A DNA stretch of 64,000 nt from JAAUTG01 sp964458705. Lineage in GTDB: Bacteria > Bacteroidota > Bacteroidia > Chitinophagales > Saprospiraceae. The position numbers were made by a program, and so were the translations under genes. Positions within the stretch are counted from its first letter, which is position 1. The number at the start of each line of letters is the position of its first letter. Location: contig CAYWKD010000001.1 in the NCBI GenBank assembly GCA_964458705.1, positions 62,001 to 126,000 on the forward strand, given 5' to 3'. Positions 25,656 through 34,314 of the stretch are shown piece by piece. A model generated the notes under the pieces. That model did not search any database. It was not told where the DNA came from and saw only the letters and a program-made list of their open reading frames with translations.

Positions 25656-26585
25656 CTACTTTAGTTTGAATACATAAGTAATCGTTCCACATTGCTTATC
25701 TTGAGTTCCACTATCAAAATTCCATTTTTTAGCGTTATTGATGGTATTTCTTATGATTGTTTGATCGGCAGCTACGGAACCATAAGAACCTTGCTGTGTG
25801 AAGTCAGCGCTTACGACCTTTCCACTCGAATTAATGCAGACTCGAATCGTCAACTGCCCCGATTTTTGTGATTTATCAGAAAGTTGAGGACCGCTTCCGC
25901 CTCGTCCAGCTAATCCACCTCCTACTTTTCCTGAACCCGTTGTGATACCTTCCAATTTAGAAGCGTCAGGATCGCCATTTGGATCACCTTGACTGCCCGA
26001 AGTACCTGTATTTCCTTTACCTTCTCCATTATTATTGAATAAACCGCCTAGCTGATCTTTTAATTTATTAGCTTCTGATTCTTTTCTAGCTTGTTCTTCT
26101 CTGCGCTTGCGCTCTGCCGCTTCTCTTTGCTTGCGCTCTGCTTCTTCCACTGCTTCTTTTCTAGCTGCTTCCTCTCTTCTTCTTTGCTCTGCTGCCTCTT
26201 GCGCTCTGCGTTGTTCTTCTTGTTGCTTTTTTAATGCAATCGCTTCAGGGTCTTCTGTTGTTACTACATCCTTAGGCTCTGGTTGTGGAGCAGCTTTCTG
26301 TGGTATTGGCTCGGGCTGTGGAGGCGTCGGTTCTGGTACTGGTGGCGTCGGCTCAGATACTTGAGGTTTCGATGGCGCAGCCGGAGCCGCATTTTCACTA
26401 CCTTGTCCTTGATCTGGAAATCCTAAATTGACTAAGATACCTTCTTGCTCTGGCTTTGGGTCAGGATAGGTAAAGAATGGAAAAACAAAAAGCACCAGCA
26501 ACAGCAATAAAACTGCTGTGCTAGAGAGCCTTGCCTTATTTTTATTTTGCCGCTCTTTTTGATTGACTTGATAATCCAATTTCAT
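25656..26585 (-). CDS. TolA/TonB-like energy-transducing envelope protein
   Basis: Last gene of the ExbB-ExbD-ExbD cluster. The 309-aa protein has a short cytoplasmic tail, one membrane span (about residues 22-40), a Pro/Glu-rich stretch (PEPTPPQPEP), a long Arg/Glu/Ala-rich helix (about 115-175, EEAARKEAVEEAERK), a Gly/Asn-rich hinge, and a C-terminal domain (QLTIRVCINSSGKVVSADF ... CGTITYVFKLK). The charged helix recalls TolA, while the position after ExbD recalls TonB. It likely spans the periplasm to carry proton-motive energy to the outer membrane. A TonB-type YP motif is not seen. Confidence 0.82.
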   Translation of the reverse strand: MKLDYQVNQKERQNKNKARLSSTAVLLLLLVLFVFPFFTYPDPKPEQEGILVNLGFPDQGQGSENAAPAAPSKPQVSEPTPPVPEPTPPQPEPIPQKAAPQPEPKDVVTTEDPEAIALKKQQEEQRRAQEAAEQRRREEAARKEAVEEAERKQREAAERKRREEQARKESEANKLKDQLGGLFNNNGEGKGNTGTSGSQGDPNGDPDASKLEGITTGSGKVGGGLAGRGGSGPQLSDKSQKSGQLTIRVCINSSGKVVSADFTQQGSYGSVAADQTIIRNTINNAKKWNFDSGTQDKQCGTITYVFKLK

Positions 26586-26686
26586 AAAGCTTTATTTAAA
26601 AAGTCGATTGTAAGTAAACGCTATACCTTTTGTAAACACATCAAAAGCGATAAATACTTCGGTCAAAAACCCATTTTAGCATTCTT

Positions 26687-27082
26687 TTAATTATTTATTG
26701 CTAAAACAGTATTCACATTCAGGCGCATTGCCATATCCATAATAGCCACTACATCGCCATTTGTGGCGTCATTAGAATTTGAAATAATCACGTTGACGTC
26801 TCTGTATCGCCTTACTTTTCGAGATAGGTAGTCCTCTAGTTCTGATAATTCAATTCTTTTATTATTCAAAAAGTATCTCCCTCCTTCTCTAATCATAATC
26901 TCATCCAACTTCTTTTCTGAGGAGGCTTTTGCCCTTGAGCTGCCTGGCAGCTTCATATTCAAGGCGTTAGGTGCAACTAACGAAGAAGTTAACATGAAGA
27001 ATATCAACAACAGAAAAATAATATCCGTGAGGGCGGAAGTGTTGAATTGTGCATTTACCTTACTTTTCTTTTTTAGTCCCAT
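26687..27082 (-). CDS. ExbD/TolR family protein, second copy
   Basis: 131-aa single-span protein of the proton-driven Tol/Exb stator. NTSALTDIIFLLLIFFMLTSSLV at residues 15-37 includes the membrane aspartate needed for proton movement, then comes a periplasmic domain. It lies 100 bp downstream of the first ExbD copy, whose amino end is almost the same. The two differ in the periplasmic part, so they may form a mixed ExbD pair. Confidence 0.9.
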   Translation of the reverse strand: MGLKKKSKVNAQFNTSALTDIIFLLLIFFMLTSSLVAPNALNMKLPGSSRAKASSEKKLDEIMIREGGRYFLNNKRIELSELEDYLSRKVRRYRDVNVIISNSNDATNGDVVAIMDMAMRLNVNTVLAINN

Positions 27083-27182
27083 TTCTTTGTTTTAGACAAT
27101 CAGATTATTTCAAAAAGAAAAAAGAGATTGCTTATCTCTACTACTCTAGTTTTAATAATTGTCAATTGACTGACCAGAAGCA

Positions 27183-27587
27183 TTATTTCCTTGGCTGCGT
27201 AGCAATGATAGCTTTTATCCTAAGATTATTGGCAATTTTCATCACTTCCAATGTTTCATTAAAACGATTATCTACTTCTGAAACAATCGTTACATAAACA
27301 TCTTGGTTCTCTTTTTTATCAATTTCTTTTACCTTTAGAGCTAAAGCCTGTGGTAATGCCCTTCGTGAAAGTGGTTTCCCATTTAAAGTATATTCACCAT
27401 CTTCATCTATACTGACCACTAAGTCTGTTGGCGCAACTACTTTTGAATCTGATTCAGGCAAATCAAAGGGCTGAATTTGCACTAGAGAAGATGTCAGCAT
27501 GAAAAAAATTAGCAACAGAAAGATAATATCGGTCAGTGATGACATACTAAATTCTGCACTAACTTTTGATCTCTTATTCAATGGCAT
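27183..27587 (-). CDS. ExbD/TolR family protein, first copy
   Basis: 134-aa stator subunit. The amino end MPLNKRSKVSAEFSMSSLTD leads into IIFLLLIFFMLTSSLVQIQPFDLP with the membrane aspartate. The periplasmic domain has LVVSIDEDGEYTLNGKPL, typical of ExbD/TolR. It starts 52 bp after the ExbB-type gene ends and precedes the second copy, consistent with one transcript. Confidence 0.9.
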   Translation of the reverse strand: MPLNKRSKVSAEFSMSSLTDIIFLLLIFFMLTSSLVQIQPFDLPESDSKVVAPTDLVVSIDEDGEYTLNGKPLSRRALPQALALKVKEIDKKENQDVYVTIVSEVDNRFNETLEVMKIANNLRIKAIIATQPRK

Positions 27588-27639
27588 AACCTAAATTAAT
27601 AGAAGATGAACTAATGATTAATCAACTACCCTACATTTT

Positions 27640-28332
27640 CTATACACTCGGTTCTTGCAGCAAATCCATAAAGTCAACTGTTGTTCGTTCCATCTTGTAA
27701 ACCACTTTCTCTACATTGGCTACTAGTATATTGTAGCCGACAAAGGCAATAATCCCAATGAATAAACCCAATGCAGTAGTCAAAAGGGCTTGATAAATTC
27801 CTCCAGCAAGCACACTCGGTGTAACGTTCTCCTGTGTTGCCATTTCATAAAAAGCTAAAATCATACCTGTTACCGTACCAAAAAAACCGATCATCGGCGC
27901 AGCACCAGCGATACTAGCTAATGTGGAGAGGCTTTTTTCTAGCTTAAATATTTCTAAATTACCAACATTCTCAATGGCTGCATCAATATCTTTTAGCGGT
28001 TTACCAATACGCATGATCCCCTTCTCTACCATTCTAGCTATTGGGGAATCTGTGTTTTGGCATAAGGCTCTAGCACCATGAACATTACCCGATTGCACAT
28101 TTGCACGAATATTATTCATGAATCCCTCATCAATTCTGCCCGCCTGCTTGATTGTTAAGTAGCGTTCTGCGAATATATATACTGCAATAGTTAATAGTAC
28201 TAACAGCACAGCAACAATAGCCATACCAATCGGACCTGATTGGAGAATGATTTCAATGAGACTTTGAGATTCTACCGTTGGTTCTTCAAGCTCAAGTTCT
28301 GCGGATTGGAAAAGCAACAACAAGTCAAACAT
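27640..28332 (-). CDS. MotA/TolQ/ExbB proton channel protein
   Basis: 230-aa inner-membrane channel component. An amino-terminal span (about 30-52, GPIGMAIVAVLLVLLTIAVYIFAERYL) is followed by a cytoplasmic domain and two further spans (GAAPMIGFFGTVTGMILAFYEMA and AGGIYQALLTTALGLFIGIIAFVGYNIL), which carry the family GxxGTVxG and TTxxGL features. It heads the ExbB-ExbD-ExbD-TolA cluster; a candidate promoter element is at 28374-28381. It acts in either TonB-dependent uptake or envelope constriction; the cluster does not settle which. Confidence 0.92.
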   Translation of the reverse strand: MFDLLLLFQSAELELEEPTVESQSLIEIILQSGPIGMAIVAVLLVLLTIAVYIFAERYLTIKQAGRIDEGFMNNIRANVQSGNVHGARALCQNTDSPIARMVEKGIMRIGKPLKDIDAAIENVGNLEIFKLEKSLSTLASIAGAAPMIGFFGTVTGMILAFYEMATQENVTPSVLAGGIYQALLTTALGLFIGIIAFVGYNILVANVEKVVYKMERTTVDFMDLLQEPSV

Positions 28333-28373
28333 AGTTTGGATTTAATTTTGTTTGTTAACGCATGGTTTTGATT

Positions 28374-28381
28374 CAAAAGTA
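28374..28381 (-). promoter_or_regulatory. Candidate -7 element for the ExbB operon
   Basis: TACTTTTG on the minus strand matches TAnnTTTG, 42 bp upstream of the exbB-like start. No TTTG was found at the expected -33 distance, so this is a half-supported promoter. Confidence 0.3.
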
Positions 28382-28544
28382 CAAAGTAGACTACATTTAA
28401 TGGAATGACCAAGAAAAATAGAATATTTGACGGGCTAAAATTAGTGTTTTTGTAACAAAAAAGTGCCCAAATTTTAAAAGTTGGAAAATAGTAGTTCTGA
28501 ACGTTATTAATGGTTGTCCATTGAACGAGCTCCCGAGTAACCAC

Positions 28545-29186
28545 CTAAAATTTATCAATCACGCTATAAATTTTATGGACAACTTTATTTTTGTTTATCG
28601 CTTTAGTAATCAAACTAGCAGCAGCAATACCATAAACCCCTGTTTGTAGAATACTTAAAATGTCATCCAGTTGAATACCACCAATAGCTACAATCGGTAG
28701 TGTAATTTGTTCTTTTTTGCATTGCTCAACGATCATCTTATATCCATCTACTCCTAAGATGGGACTAAGTTTTTCTTTAGTCGTTGTGAATCGAAACGGG
28801 CCTACGCCTAAATAATCCACGACACCTTGCTGAGCGTAATTGCGTATATGCTCCATTGTATTAGCCGTACCACCAATGATAAAGTTATCTCCTAGCAGTT
28901 TTCTAGCTTCCTGATGAGAAAAATCAGTCAATCCAAGATGTACACCGTCTGCTCCAATCGCTTTTGCAACACTTGGATAATCATTAATTATAAAAGTCGC
29001 TCCGAAAGACTGGCAAATAATTTTAGCTTGCTGTGCTACTTCCATAACAACAGACTCTTTTTGTCCTTTCACTCTTAATTGTATCCACTTACAACCAGCC
29101 TTGCAAGCCGCTTCTACGGCTTGAGTCTGCGTTAAATCCTCAATGCTCTGACTGATGTATTGCAACCTTGCGATACTTTTCTTCAT
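28545..29186 (-). CDS. thiE: Thiamine phosphate synthase
   Basis: Joins HMP-pyrophosphate and thiazole phosphate to give thiamine phosphate. The 213-aa TIM barrel has WIQLRVKGQ, FIINDYPSVAKAIGADGVHLG, IIGGTANT, VDYLGVGPFRFTTTKEK and LPIVAIGGIQLDDI. The canonical G(P/S)xxxTxTK pyrophosphate loop is present in modified form. Its ATG shares one base with the TAA of the upstream unknown gene (TAATG), so the two are probably translationally coupled. No other thi genes are nearby. Confidence 0.92.
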   Translation of the reverse strand: MKKSIARLQYISQSIEDLTQTQAVEAACKAGCKWIQLRVKGQKESVVMEVAQQAKIICQSFGATFIINDYPSVAKAIGADGVHLGLTDFSHQEARKLLGDNFIIGGTANTMEHIRNYAQQGVVDYLGVGPFRFTTTKEKLSPILGVDGYKMIVEQCKKEQITLPIVAIGGIQLDDILSILQTGVYGIAAASLITKAINKNKVVHKIYSVIDKF

Positions 29187-30121
29187 TACTTAAAATTATA
29201 AAACGAAGTATTAAATACAGCCGTTTCTGGCTTTTGTAATGGAATATTCCAGAAGCCGTTGTAAGTCAAATGTTCTGGAATATACTGCTCTTCTAGCTTT
29301 CTTAGCTTGATATCCATTTTTACATCAAAATCAAAGGCAGTTCCGTAATATTCTAAGTGATAGTTTCGCGCAATGACTTGAAAACTTATCTTATCAAAAT
29401 AGGTTTCAAGGTGTTTAATGATTGTTTTGTTTGCTTTGACTTCGGGCTTCACTTTTGCAGTAAAAACATAGCAATCTATTTGGTTTTTGTACTGCTTAGA
29501 CTGGATGGATAGATCATAAAAATCTATCATGTCTTCATCAAAAATAGCTGTTTTTTTACCCACGAATGGAACATCTACTTCCTCACCCGGCTGAAAAATC
29601 AAGCGTTTAAGCTGATCTATGTGTTTTTCCATGCCTTTACTTACGTCTGCTTCTGCTGTTTCGCATTCCACTCCATCAGAGAAGAACAAGCGATCGTATA
29701 ATTTGGCAGTATAGTAGCGCAATTTTCGTTTTCTTTTGAAATAGTTGCCCTTCACAGTTTCGTCTATCACAACTACTTCACGGCAGTTGTTTTCTGCCTG
29801 TTGATGGGTAGTAGCGGTATATTGAGCAGATAGCTCAGATTGCTTATCAAAAAGCTGAATATCATTTTTTGAGTCGTAAGAAAGCAATCGCAAATTCTTG
29901 AAAGCCTTGTAAAAAGATTCATCTTTTCGTACCAATTCAACAAAATCCTCTACATTAAAACCTGCTTTGGTAGCTGTTACCGTGAAAGAGTCCAACTGAA
30001 TAATTGCAGCTAATCGCTCATAATCATTTTGAGCAGAGAGTTGACTCACACTTAGTACAATCCAAAAAAGTAGTGGTAAACCAATTTTTTTACTCCGTTT
30101 ATTACAAATAAGATGCTCCAT
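29186..30121 (-). CDS. Exported protein of unknown function, coupled to thiE
   Basis: A 311-aa protein with a signal peptide (about residues 7-30 from the chosen start, ending SQLSAQ). It is rich in Lys, Tyr and Phe and has no motif I recognise; repeated beta-like stretches such as IDCYVFTAKVKPE and FQVIARNYHLEYYG suggest a beta-rich envelope protein. The frame is open to 30190, but the ATG at 30121 places the signal peptide correctly and gives a 20-bp overlap with the end of the asparaginase gene. Its own stop overlaps thiE by one base, so three genes are read as a tight unit. Confidence 0.75.
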   Translation of the reverse strand: MEHLICNKRSKKIGLPLLFWIVLSVSQLSAQNDYERLAAIIQLDSFTVTATKAGFNVEDFVELVRKDESFYKAFKNLRLLSYDSKNDIQLFDKQSELSAQYTATTHQQAENNCREVVVIDETVKGNYFKRKRKLRYYTAKLYDRLFFSDGVECETAEADVSKGMEKHIDQLKRLIFQPGEEVDVPFVGKKTAIFDEDMIDFYDLSIQSKQYKNQIDCYVFTAKVKPEVKANKTIIKHLETYFDKISFQVIARNYHLEYYGTAFDFDVKMDIKLRKLEEQYIPEHLTYNGFWNIPLQKPETAVFNTSFYNFK

Positions 30122-31082
30122 TAAAGACTTCTGTTTTGCCTCCTTTAGTAACAGCATAAACAAAGCCGGGTTGAATGCTGAATGCTCCAACTTCCCCTGA
30201 CTTACTCAATGCCAAATAGCCTACCTGTATTTCTTTAAAGTTAGGCTGTTTTTTCACAATTCGCATCACAGCTTCTTTGCAAGCCTCCGAGGCAGACCTA
30301 CCTTGTCGCATCAACTCGACCACTAGAAAAGAGCCTACTGACTTTAGCACTGCTTCACCCATACCTGTTGAAGTCGCAGCACCCACTTCATTATCAACAA
30401 ATAGTCCTGCTCCAATGATGGGTGAATCTCCTACCCTACCTGCCATTTTGTAGGCCAGTCCACTCGTAGTGCAGGCACCAGAAAGATCACCTAATTGATC
30501 CAACGCAACCATGCCAATTGTGTCGTGTAGTTCTATGTTTATTTTAGGTTCATATTCTGCTGTTTCTAGCCATTTTTGCCAGTCACTTTTTGATTTTTCA
30601 GTTAACAAATTTTCTTTTTTAAAGCCTTGTGCTAAAGCAAAATCTAATGCTCCATCCCCCGCTAGAAGGACGTGAGGCGTTTCCTCCATCACTTTTCTAG
30701 CAACGGCAATAGGATGCTTGATATGCTGCAAATAACAGACCGAACCTGCATCACCTTTTTCATTCATAATGCAGGCATCTAATGTTACTTTTCCATCTCG
30801 ATCTGGCCGCCCGCCGTAGCCGACGGATTGATCGTTAGGATCGCCCTCTGGTATTTGTACGCCTGCCTCTACAGCATCCAAGGCACGACCTTTTTTATTG
30901 ATGATTTCCCATGCTACTTCATTTGCTTTTACATTGTTCCAAGTGGATAATACGGTTGCTGCTCCAACAGTATTGGTATTTTCGGCATTCCTTTCTAAGG
31001 ACTCACAGGCTGCCAAACCATGCGCCCCCAATCCTATGATACCCAATGCGGAGCGAGATAAAAAATTTCTTCTATTGAACAT
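30102..31082 (-). CDS. Exported N4-(beta-N-acetylglucosaminyl)-L-asparaginase (Ntn hydrolase)
   Basis: Cleaves GlcNAc-Asn links or isoaspartyl peptides. The 326-aa precursor has a twin-arginine motif NRRNFLSRSALG at residues 3-14 and a possible lipobox (LAAC), so it is predicted to be exported through Tat and perhaps lipid-anchored. The self-cleaving threonine is in HDTIGMVALDQLGDLSGACTTSG; GRVGDSPIIGAGLFVDN and STGMGEAVLKS complete the active site. It belongs to the same tight group as the unknown exported protein and thiE. A glycoprotein or peptide breakdown role in the periplasm is inferred. Confidence 0.92.
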   Translation of the reverse strand: MFNRRNFLSRSALGIIGLGAHGLAACESLERNAENTNTVGAATVLSTWNNVKANEVAWEIINKKGRALDAVEAGVQIPEGDPNDQSVGYGGRPDRDGKVTLDACIMNEKGDAGSVCYLQHIKHPIAVARKVMEETPHVLLAGDGALDFALAQGFKKENLLTEKSKSDWQKWLETAEYEPKINIELHDTIGMVALDQLGDLSGACTTSGLAYKMAGRVGDSPIIGAGLFVDNEVGAATSTGMGEAVLKSVGSFLVVELMRQGRSASEACKEAVMRIVKKQPNFKEIQVGYLALSKSGEVGAFSIQPGFVYAVTKGGKTEVFNGASYL

Positions 31083-31129
31083 ATTTTGTTTTGCTTTGAT
31101 TAATTACTACTAAATTAGGTTTTTTCGTG

Positions 31130-31579
31130 CTAAACATCGCCAATATAAACTAGACCATTCGAGATTTTTTTTAAGTGGCTAGCCAGTTTTTTAGGTTGAA
31201 AACCCGATTGTTCTAATTGATCCAAAGGCAGCCATTCAATGCCCATTTGGTTATAATCTGGCATAAGTGCGGCTAATTTCCTATTTTTTTCCACTAACGC
31301 ACAAGAAAAAATAATGTCGACTTGATGAAAAGGTTGATTGTGTTTATCGTGATTAGTAGCTATAAATTCTCTTACAAACTGAACTTCCCCCATATGAACA
31401 CTAACGCCGAGCTCTTCTCTACATTCCCTTTGCAGCGCTTGCTCAAGTGTTTCACCAAACTCCTGACCACCTCCAGGGAGCAAGTAAAAAATACCTCTTG
31501 CACTTCTTTTTTTTATGCAGAGCAATTGTTCGTTTTCAATGATAAGTGCTTTTACCGCTATTCTAACCTTTTTCTTCAT
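31130..31579 (-). CDS. Nudix hydrolase
   Basis: 149-aa pyrophosphohydrolase with a complete Nudix box, GGGQEFGETLEQALQ then RECREELGV (GX5EX7REUXEEXGU), in the first half. The substrate cannot be inferred; the box context (LLPGGGQEFGE) is that of MutT-like/ADP-ribose-type members. It lies 47 bp upstream of the asparaginase gene on the same strand and could be the first gene of that unit. The 276 bp upstream of it contain no evident gene. Confidence 0.9.
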   Translation of the reverse strand: MKKKVRIAVKALIIENEQLLCIKKRSARGIFYLLPGGGQEFGETLEQALQRECREELGVSVHMGEVQFVREFIATNHDKHNQPFHQVDIIFSCALVEKNRKLAALMPDYNQMGIEWLPLDQLEQSGFQPKKLASHLKKISNGLVYIGDV

Positions 31580-31855
31580 TCTTCTTGGTTGTTCTTACTT
31601 ACAATAGTGGCAATATTAAGCATATTTACTGCGAAGTTGTTTAAACATTAAAATTATACTTAACATAAACTATTTTTTGTTAAGATATAGAATGAGTGTA
31701 TTGATGTTTGCCAAGGATGAAATCCATGCGAGCAGAATCATCAAGATTATTTCATCTGACAGAAAGTACCGTTAGTATTTGGCTAACATCTAGCAAATCT
31801 GATTTCTATAGTCATTCCAATCTATCTAAAAATATTAGACCGTTCTCAGTTCAGA

Positions 31856-32980
31856 TTACTTACGAAGAAGGCAATTAATGTTGAATGATAAATATTGAAG
31901 TTTTTCATTATCAAAGCTATTGGAGTAGTCAACGCTCACCCCTAGCCTTTGATTGATTTGATAAGCGGCTCCTATTCGCCACAACAGATTACTAGATGCT
32001 GCTTGCGTAGTTACGCTAGATGATGTACCTAGCCTACCATTCAAGACGTCTGCGTTTTCTTGACCTATGGGTAGATTCGCTACTAAACTGCTAGAAAGTG
32101 TCAGACGATTGCTAAGCTGATAGCTAATGGCAACAGGAATTTGTACGTATTGATCTGCTATTTGAGCTGTTACACTATCAGAATTAAATTCGGCAGCAGG
32201 TCCGACTATATTGTCTTCTCGTTCTAGCAGAACTGCGTCGTCTTGATTTAGGCTTTGATTGATCTTACTCAAATAGCTACCGCCACCTTGCAATTTCCAG
32301 CGTTTGTTCAAACGATAAGTTAAAAATCCACCTACATTAAGATAATACTCTTCCGAAAGAAGGTGTGTTGCTCCTAGAGTAATACCATAATTCCATCGCT
32401 GCTGCTTGATGAGTGCTGATGCAATAGGCTCGGGATGCTTGCTAAAAGGAATGGAGTTGATAGAGTTTATTTTTAAGAGGCTAACAGCAGTTGTAGGGAA
32501 TGTTTCAGAAACTGAGGTTACAGCGGCATCCTTCGTTGGAACATGATCAGCTACTGCCACTTTTGATTTTTCATTGGTTGATTTAGTAATATTTTGCTGG
32601 GCTATCTCATTTTCAATTACTGCATCGGAAGACGACACTTCCATCGTCTTTGTTTTATCCTGTATTCTATTATTTATTTGACCATCCTGAGGCGTCTCTT
32701 CTGACTGTTTTGTTCTGTGCTTTTTTATTACGCTTGAAGGCGAAGTGACAATTTGCTCTTTACTTATTTCAAATGGCGATTTATTTGTAGAATCAGACCT
32801 CCAAATATAGCTTGCTGCTACTCCAATGAGCACACCGATTAATAACCAAAGCCAGAGAACCCAACGACGCTTCTTTGTCTGAACTGGCATTTCTTGATCT
32901 AGCATTACTGACATTTGCTGCCAACTCTTATCTATTAGATCAATGGAATACTGCTCGCTATTCTTTTTTTCAACCCGCAT
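31856..32980 (-). CDS. Membrane protein: anti-sigma-like N-terminus fused to a beta-barrel-like domain
   Basis: A 374-aa protein. Residues 1-40 are cytoplasmic, then comes one membrane span (RRWVLWLWLLIGVLIGVAAS), a low-complexity Ser/Thr/Lys linker of about 130 residues, and a C-terminal part with alternating strands (YGITLGATHLL, YYLNVGGFLTYRLN, KWKLQGGGSYL, YVQIPVAISYQLSNRLTL, LGVSVDYSNSF) like a small outer-membrane barrel. The ATG at 32980 overlaps the stop of the sigma-factor gene by 11 bp, the usual place for an anti-sigma factor. An upstream TTG at 33004 is possible. Anti-sigma function is inferred from position and topology, not from a recognised domain. Confidence 0.75.
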   Translation of the reverse strand: MRVEKKNSEQYSIDLIDKSWQQMSVMLDQEMPVQTKKRRWVLWLWLLIGVLIGVAASYIWRSDSTNKSPFEISKEQIVTSPSSVIKKHRTKQSEETPQDGQINNRIQDKTKTMEVSSSDAVIENEIAQQNITKSTNEKSKVAVADHVPTKDAAVTSVSETFPTTAVSLLKINSINSIPFSKHPEPIASALIKQQRWNYGITLGATHLLSEEYYLNVGGFLTYRLNKRWKLQGGGSYLSKINQSLNQDDAVLLEREDNIVGPAAEFNSDSVTAQIADQYVQIPVAISYQLSNRLTLSSSLVANLPIGQENADVLNGRLGTSSSVTTQAASSNLLWRIGAAYQINQRLGVSVDYSNSFDNEKLQYLSFNINCLLRK

Positions 32981-33515
32981 TTGATGTCGGTTTATTTCTT
33001 TCAATTAGTTTCTTTAGCTGCTTTCTAGCTGACGATAGATGCCACTTTGAAGTGCCTTCACTTATACTTAATTGCTCGGCTATTTCTCTGTGGTTATATC
33101 CTTCAATAGCATAAAGCATAAACACATTTTTGGTGGCAGGTGGTAGTTCATTGACAAGAGTGATAATGTCATCAAAGTAAAGATGGCTCAACGCATCTGC
33201 ATCAATTGGTTCATCTCGTTCTGCTAATTCTAAATAGCGAACTTGATTAGCATTTTTCCGATAAAAATCAGCAATACAATTGAATATAATACGTCGAATC
33301 CACCCTTCCAACGAACCTCTAAAAGAGAATGTATCTATCTTTTTGAATACCCTTAGAAAGCCGTTATTCAAGAGCTGCATAGCAATATCCTGATCGCTAG
33401 CATGGCGCATACAAAATCGCATCATACTTGGAAAATACTTTCTGTAAAGCATTTCTTGAAAAAAGCGATCATTGTTAATACAGCCTTGAATGATATCCTT
33501 CTCGGTGTAATTCAT
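32970..33515 (-). CDS. RNA polymerase ECF-type sigma factor
   Basis: 181-aa sigma-70 family regulator. Region 2 reads QEMLYRKYFPSMMRFCMRH and FLRVFKKIDTFSFRGSLEGWIRRI; region 4 reads LPPATKNVFMLYAIEGYNHREIAEQLSISEGTSKWHLSSAR, a helix-turn-helix for -35-type elements. Residues between are Bacteroidota-like (FNCIADFYRKN). It lies 29 bp downstream of a beta-barrel gene and overlaps the putative anti-sigma gene, suggesting an envelope-sensing regulatory pair that controls its own operon or outer-membrane genes elsewhere. Confidence 0.92.
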   Translation of the reverse strand: MNYTEKDIIQGCINNDRFFQEMLYRKYFPSMMRFCMRHASDQDIAMQLLNNGFLRVFKKIDTFSFRGSLEGWIRRIIFNCIADFYRKNANQVRYLELAERDEPIDADALSHLYFDDIITLVNELPPATKNVFMLYAIEGYNHREIAEQLSISEGTSKWHLSSARKQLKKLIERNKPTSNAG

Positions 33516-33544
33516 AAATCATTAATATCGCTACCCAATCGCTA

Positions 33545-34309
33545 CTAAAACATCAAGCCTAGCCTTATCGTTAAACGCTTGTAGAGCATTTGATGGGTTA
33601 CTTTATTTCGTTCATCCCATTGCTCTGGAAACTCAAAAGTTGCTTTCTGAAAGCGCACACCTGCATCCACCTGCCAACTATAATACTTAGAAGAACCAAA
33701 TAGTAAGCCAACAGCAGGATGAATCATCCATCCGCCTTCTTTTCCGTTAACGTTTATTTGTTCATTATCCAAGGCCCAGCTATATCCTCCAGATAGCATC
33801 AATACTTGCTGAACTATCGGATTTATTTCATGAACAAATTTTGCTTCCAGATAGAGCGGCACTAAAATCTCTCGTTGATTAATATAATAATAATCTAGTC
33901 CAGTCCCTACACCTAATGCTAAGTGCTTATTGAAATATCGTCCAAATGTGTTATTCACACCTACGCCCAGTATGTAATCATTCGTCCAAGGGGCTGTTCC
34001 ATTCATAAAGTTGAGATAAGTTATGTTGTACCAACCACTTTTTCTAAATTCAACTGATTGTTGCAATACCCTAGGCAAGGACGATTGCCCAATTGAGTCG
34101 ATTTCAGAAATCACGAAATTCAGTTTCTTGCCAGACGATAATCTAAACTTCAATGAGTAATTGGGACGGTATTTTAATATGTTGCCTTTCAAGACATTAC
34201 CATCTGATAAGTAGAGGACGTCCAGTTTATTATTTTGATCTTGTGCTTGAGCTGTACCCAGACAAGACAATATGAGCATTAGCCCAATAACCATTATTTT
34301 TCTGTTCAT
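33545..34309 (-). CDS. Exported beta-barrel-like protein, function unknown
   Basis: 254-aa protein with a signal peptide (about residues 1-22, ending TAQA). A short amino domain (LSDGNVLKGNILKYRPN) resembles the SH3-like segments seen in front of Bacteroidota barrels. The rest is strand-rich with aromatic ends (ILGVGVNNTFGRYFN, LALGVGTGLDYYYI, LYLEAKFVHE, TIRLGLMF with terminal Phe), typical of outer-membrane proteins. It is 5 bp after the LVIVD lipoprotein gene and precedes the sigma factor. Confidence 0.8.
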   Translation of the reverse strand: MNRKIMVIGLMLILSCLGTAQAQDQNNKLDVLYLSDGNVLKGNILKYRPNYSLKFRLSSGKKLNFVISEIDSIGQSSLPRVLQQSVEFRKSGWYNITYLNFMNGTAPWTNDYILGVGVNNTFGRYFNKHLALGVGTGLDYYYINQREILVPLYLEAKFVHEINPIVQQVLMLSGGYSWALDNEQINVNGKEGGWMIHPAVGLLFGSSKYYSWQVDAGVRFQKATFEFPEQWDERNKVTHQMLYKRLTIRLGLMF

Positions 34310-34314
34310 GATGC

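Noticed and set aside
26107..26364. Ser/Cys-rich plus-strand frame
   Set aside because: It is the antisense of the charged repeat region of the TolA-like gene and has an unnatural composition.
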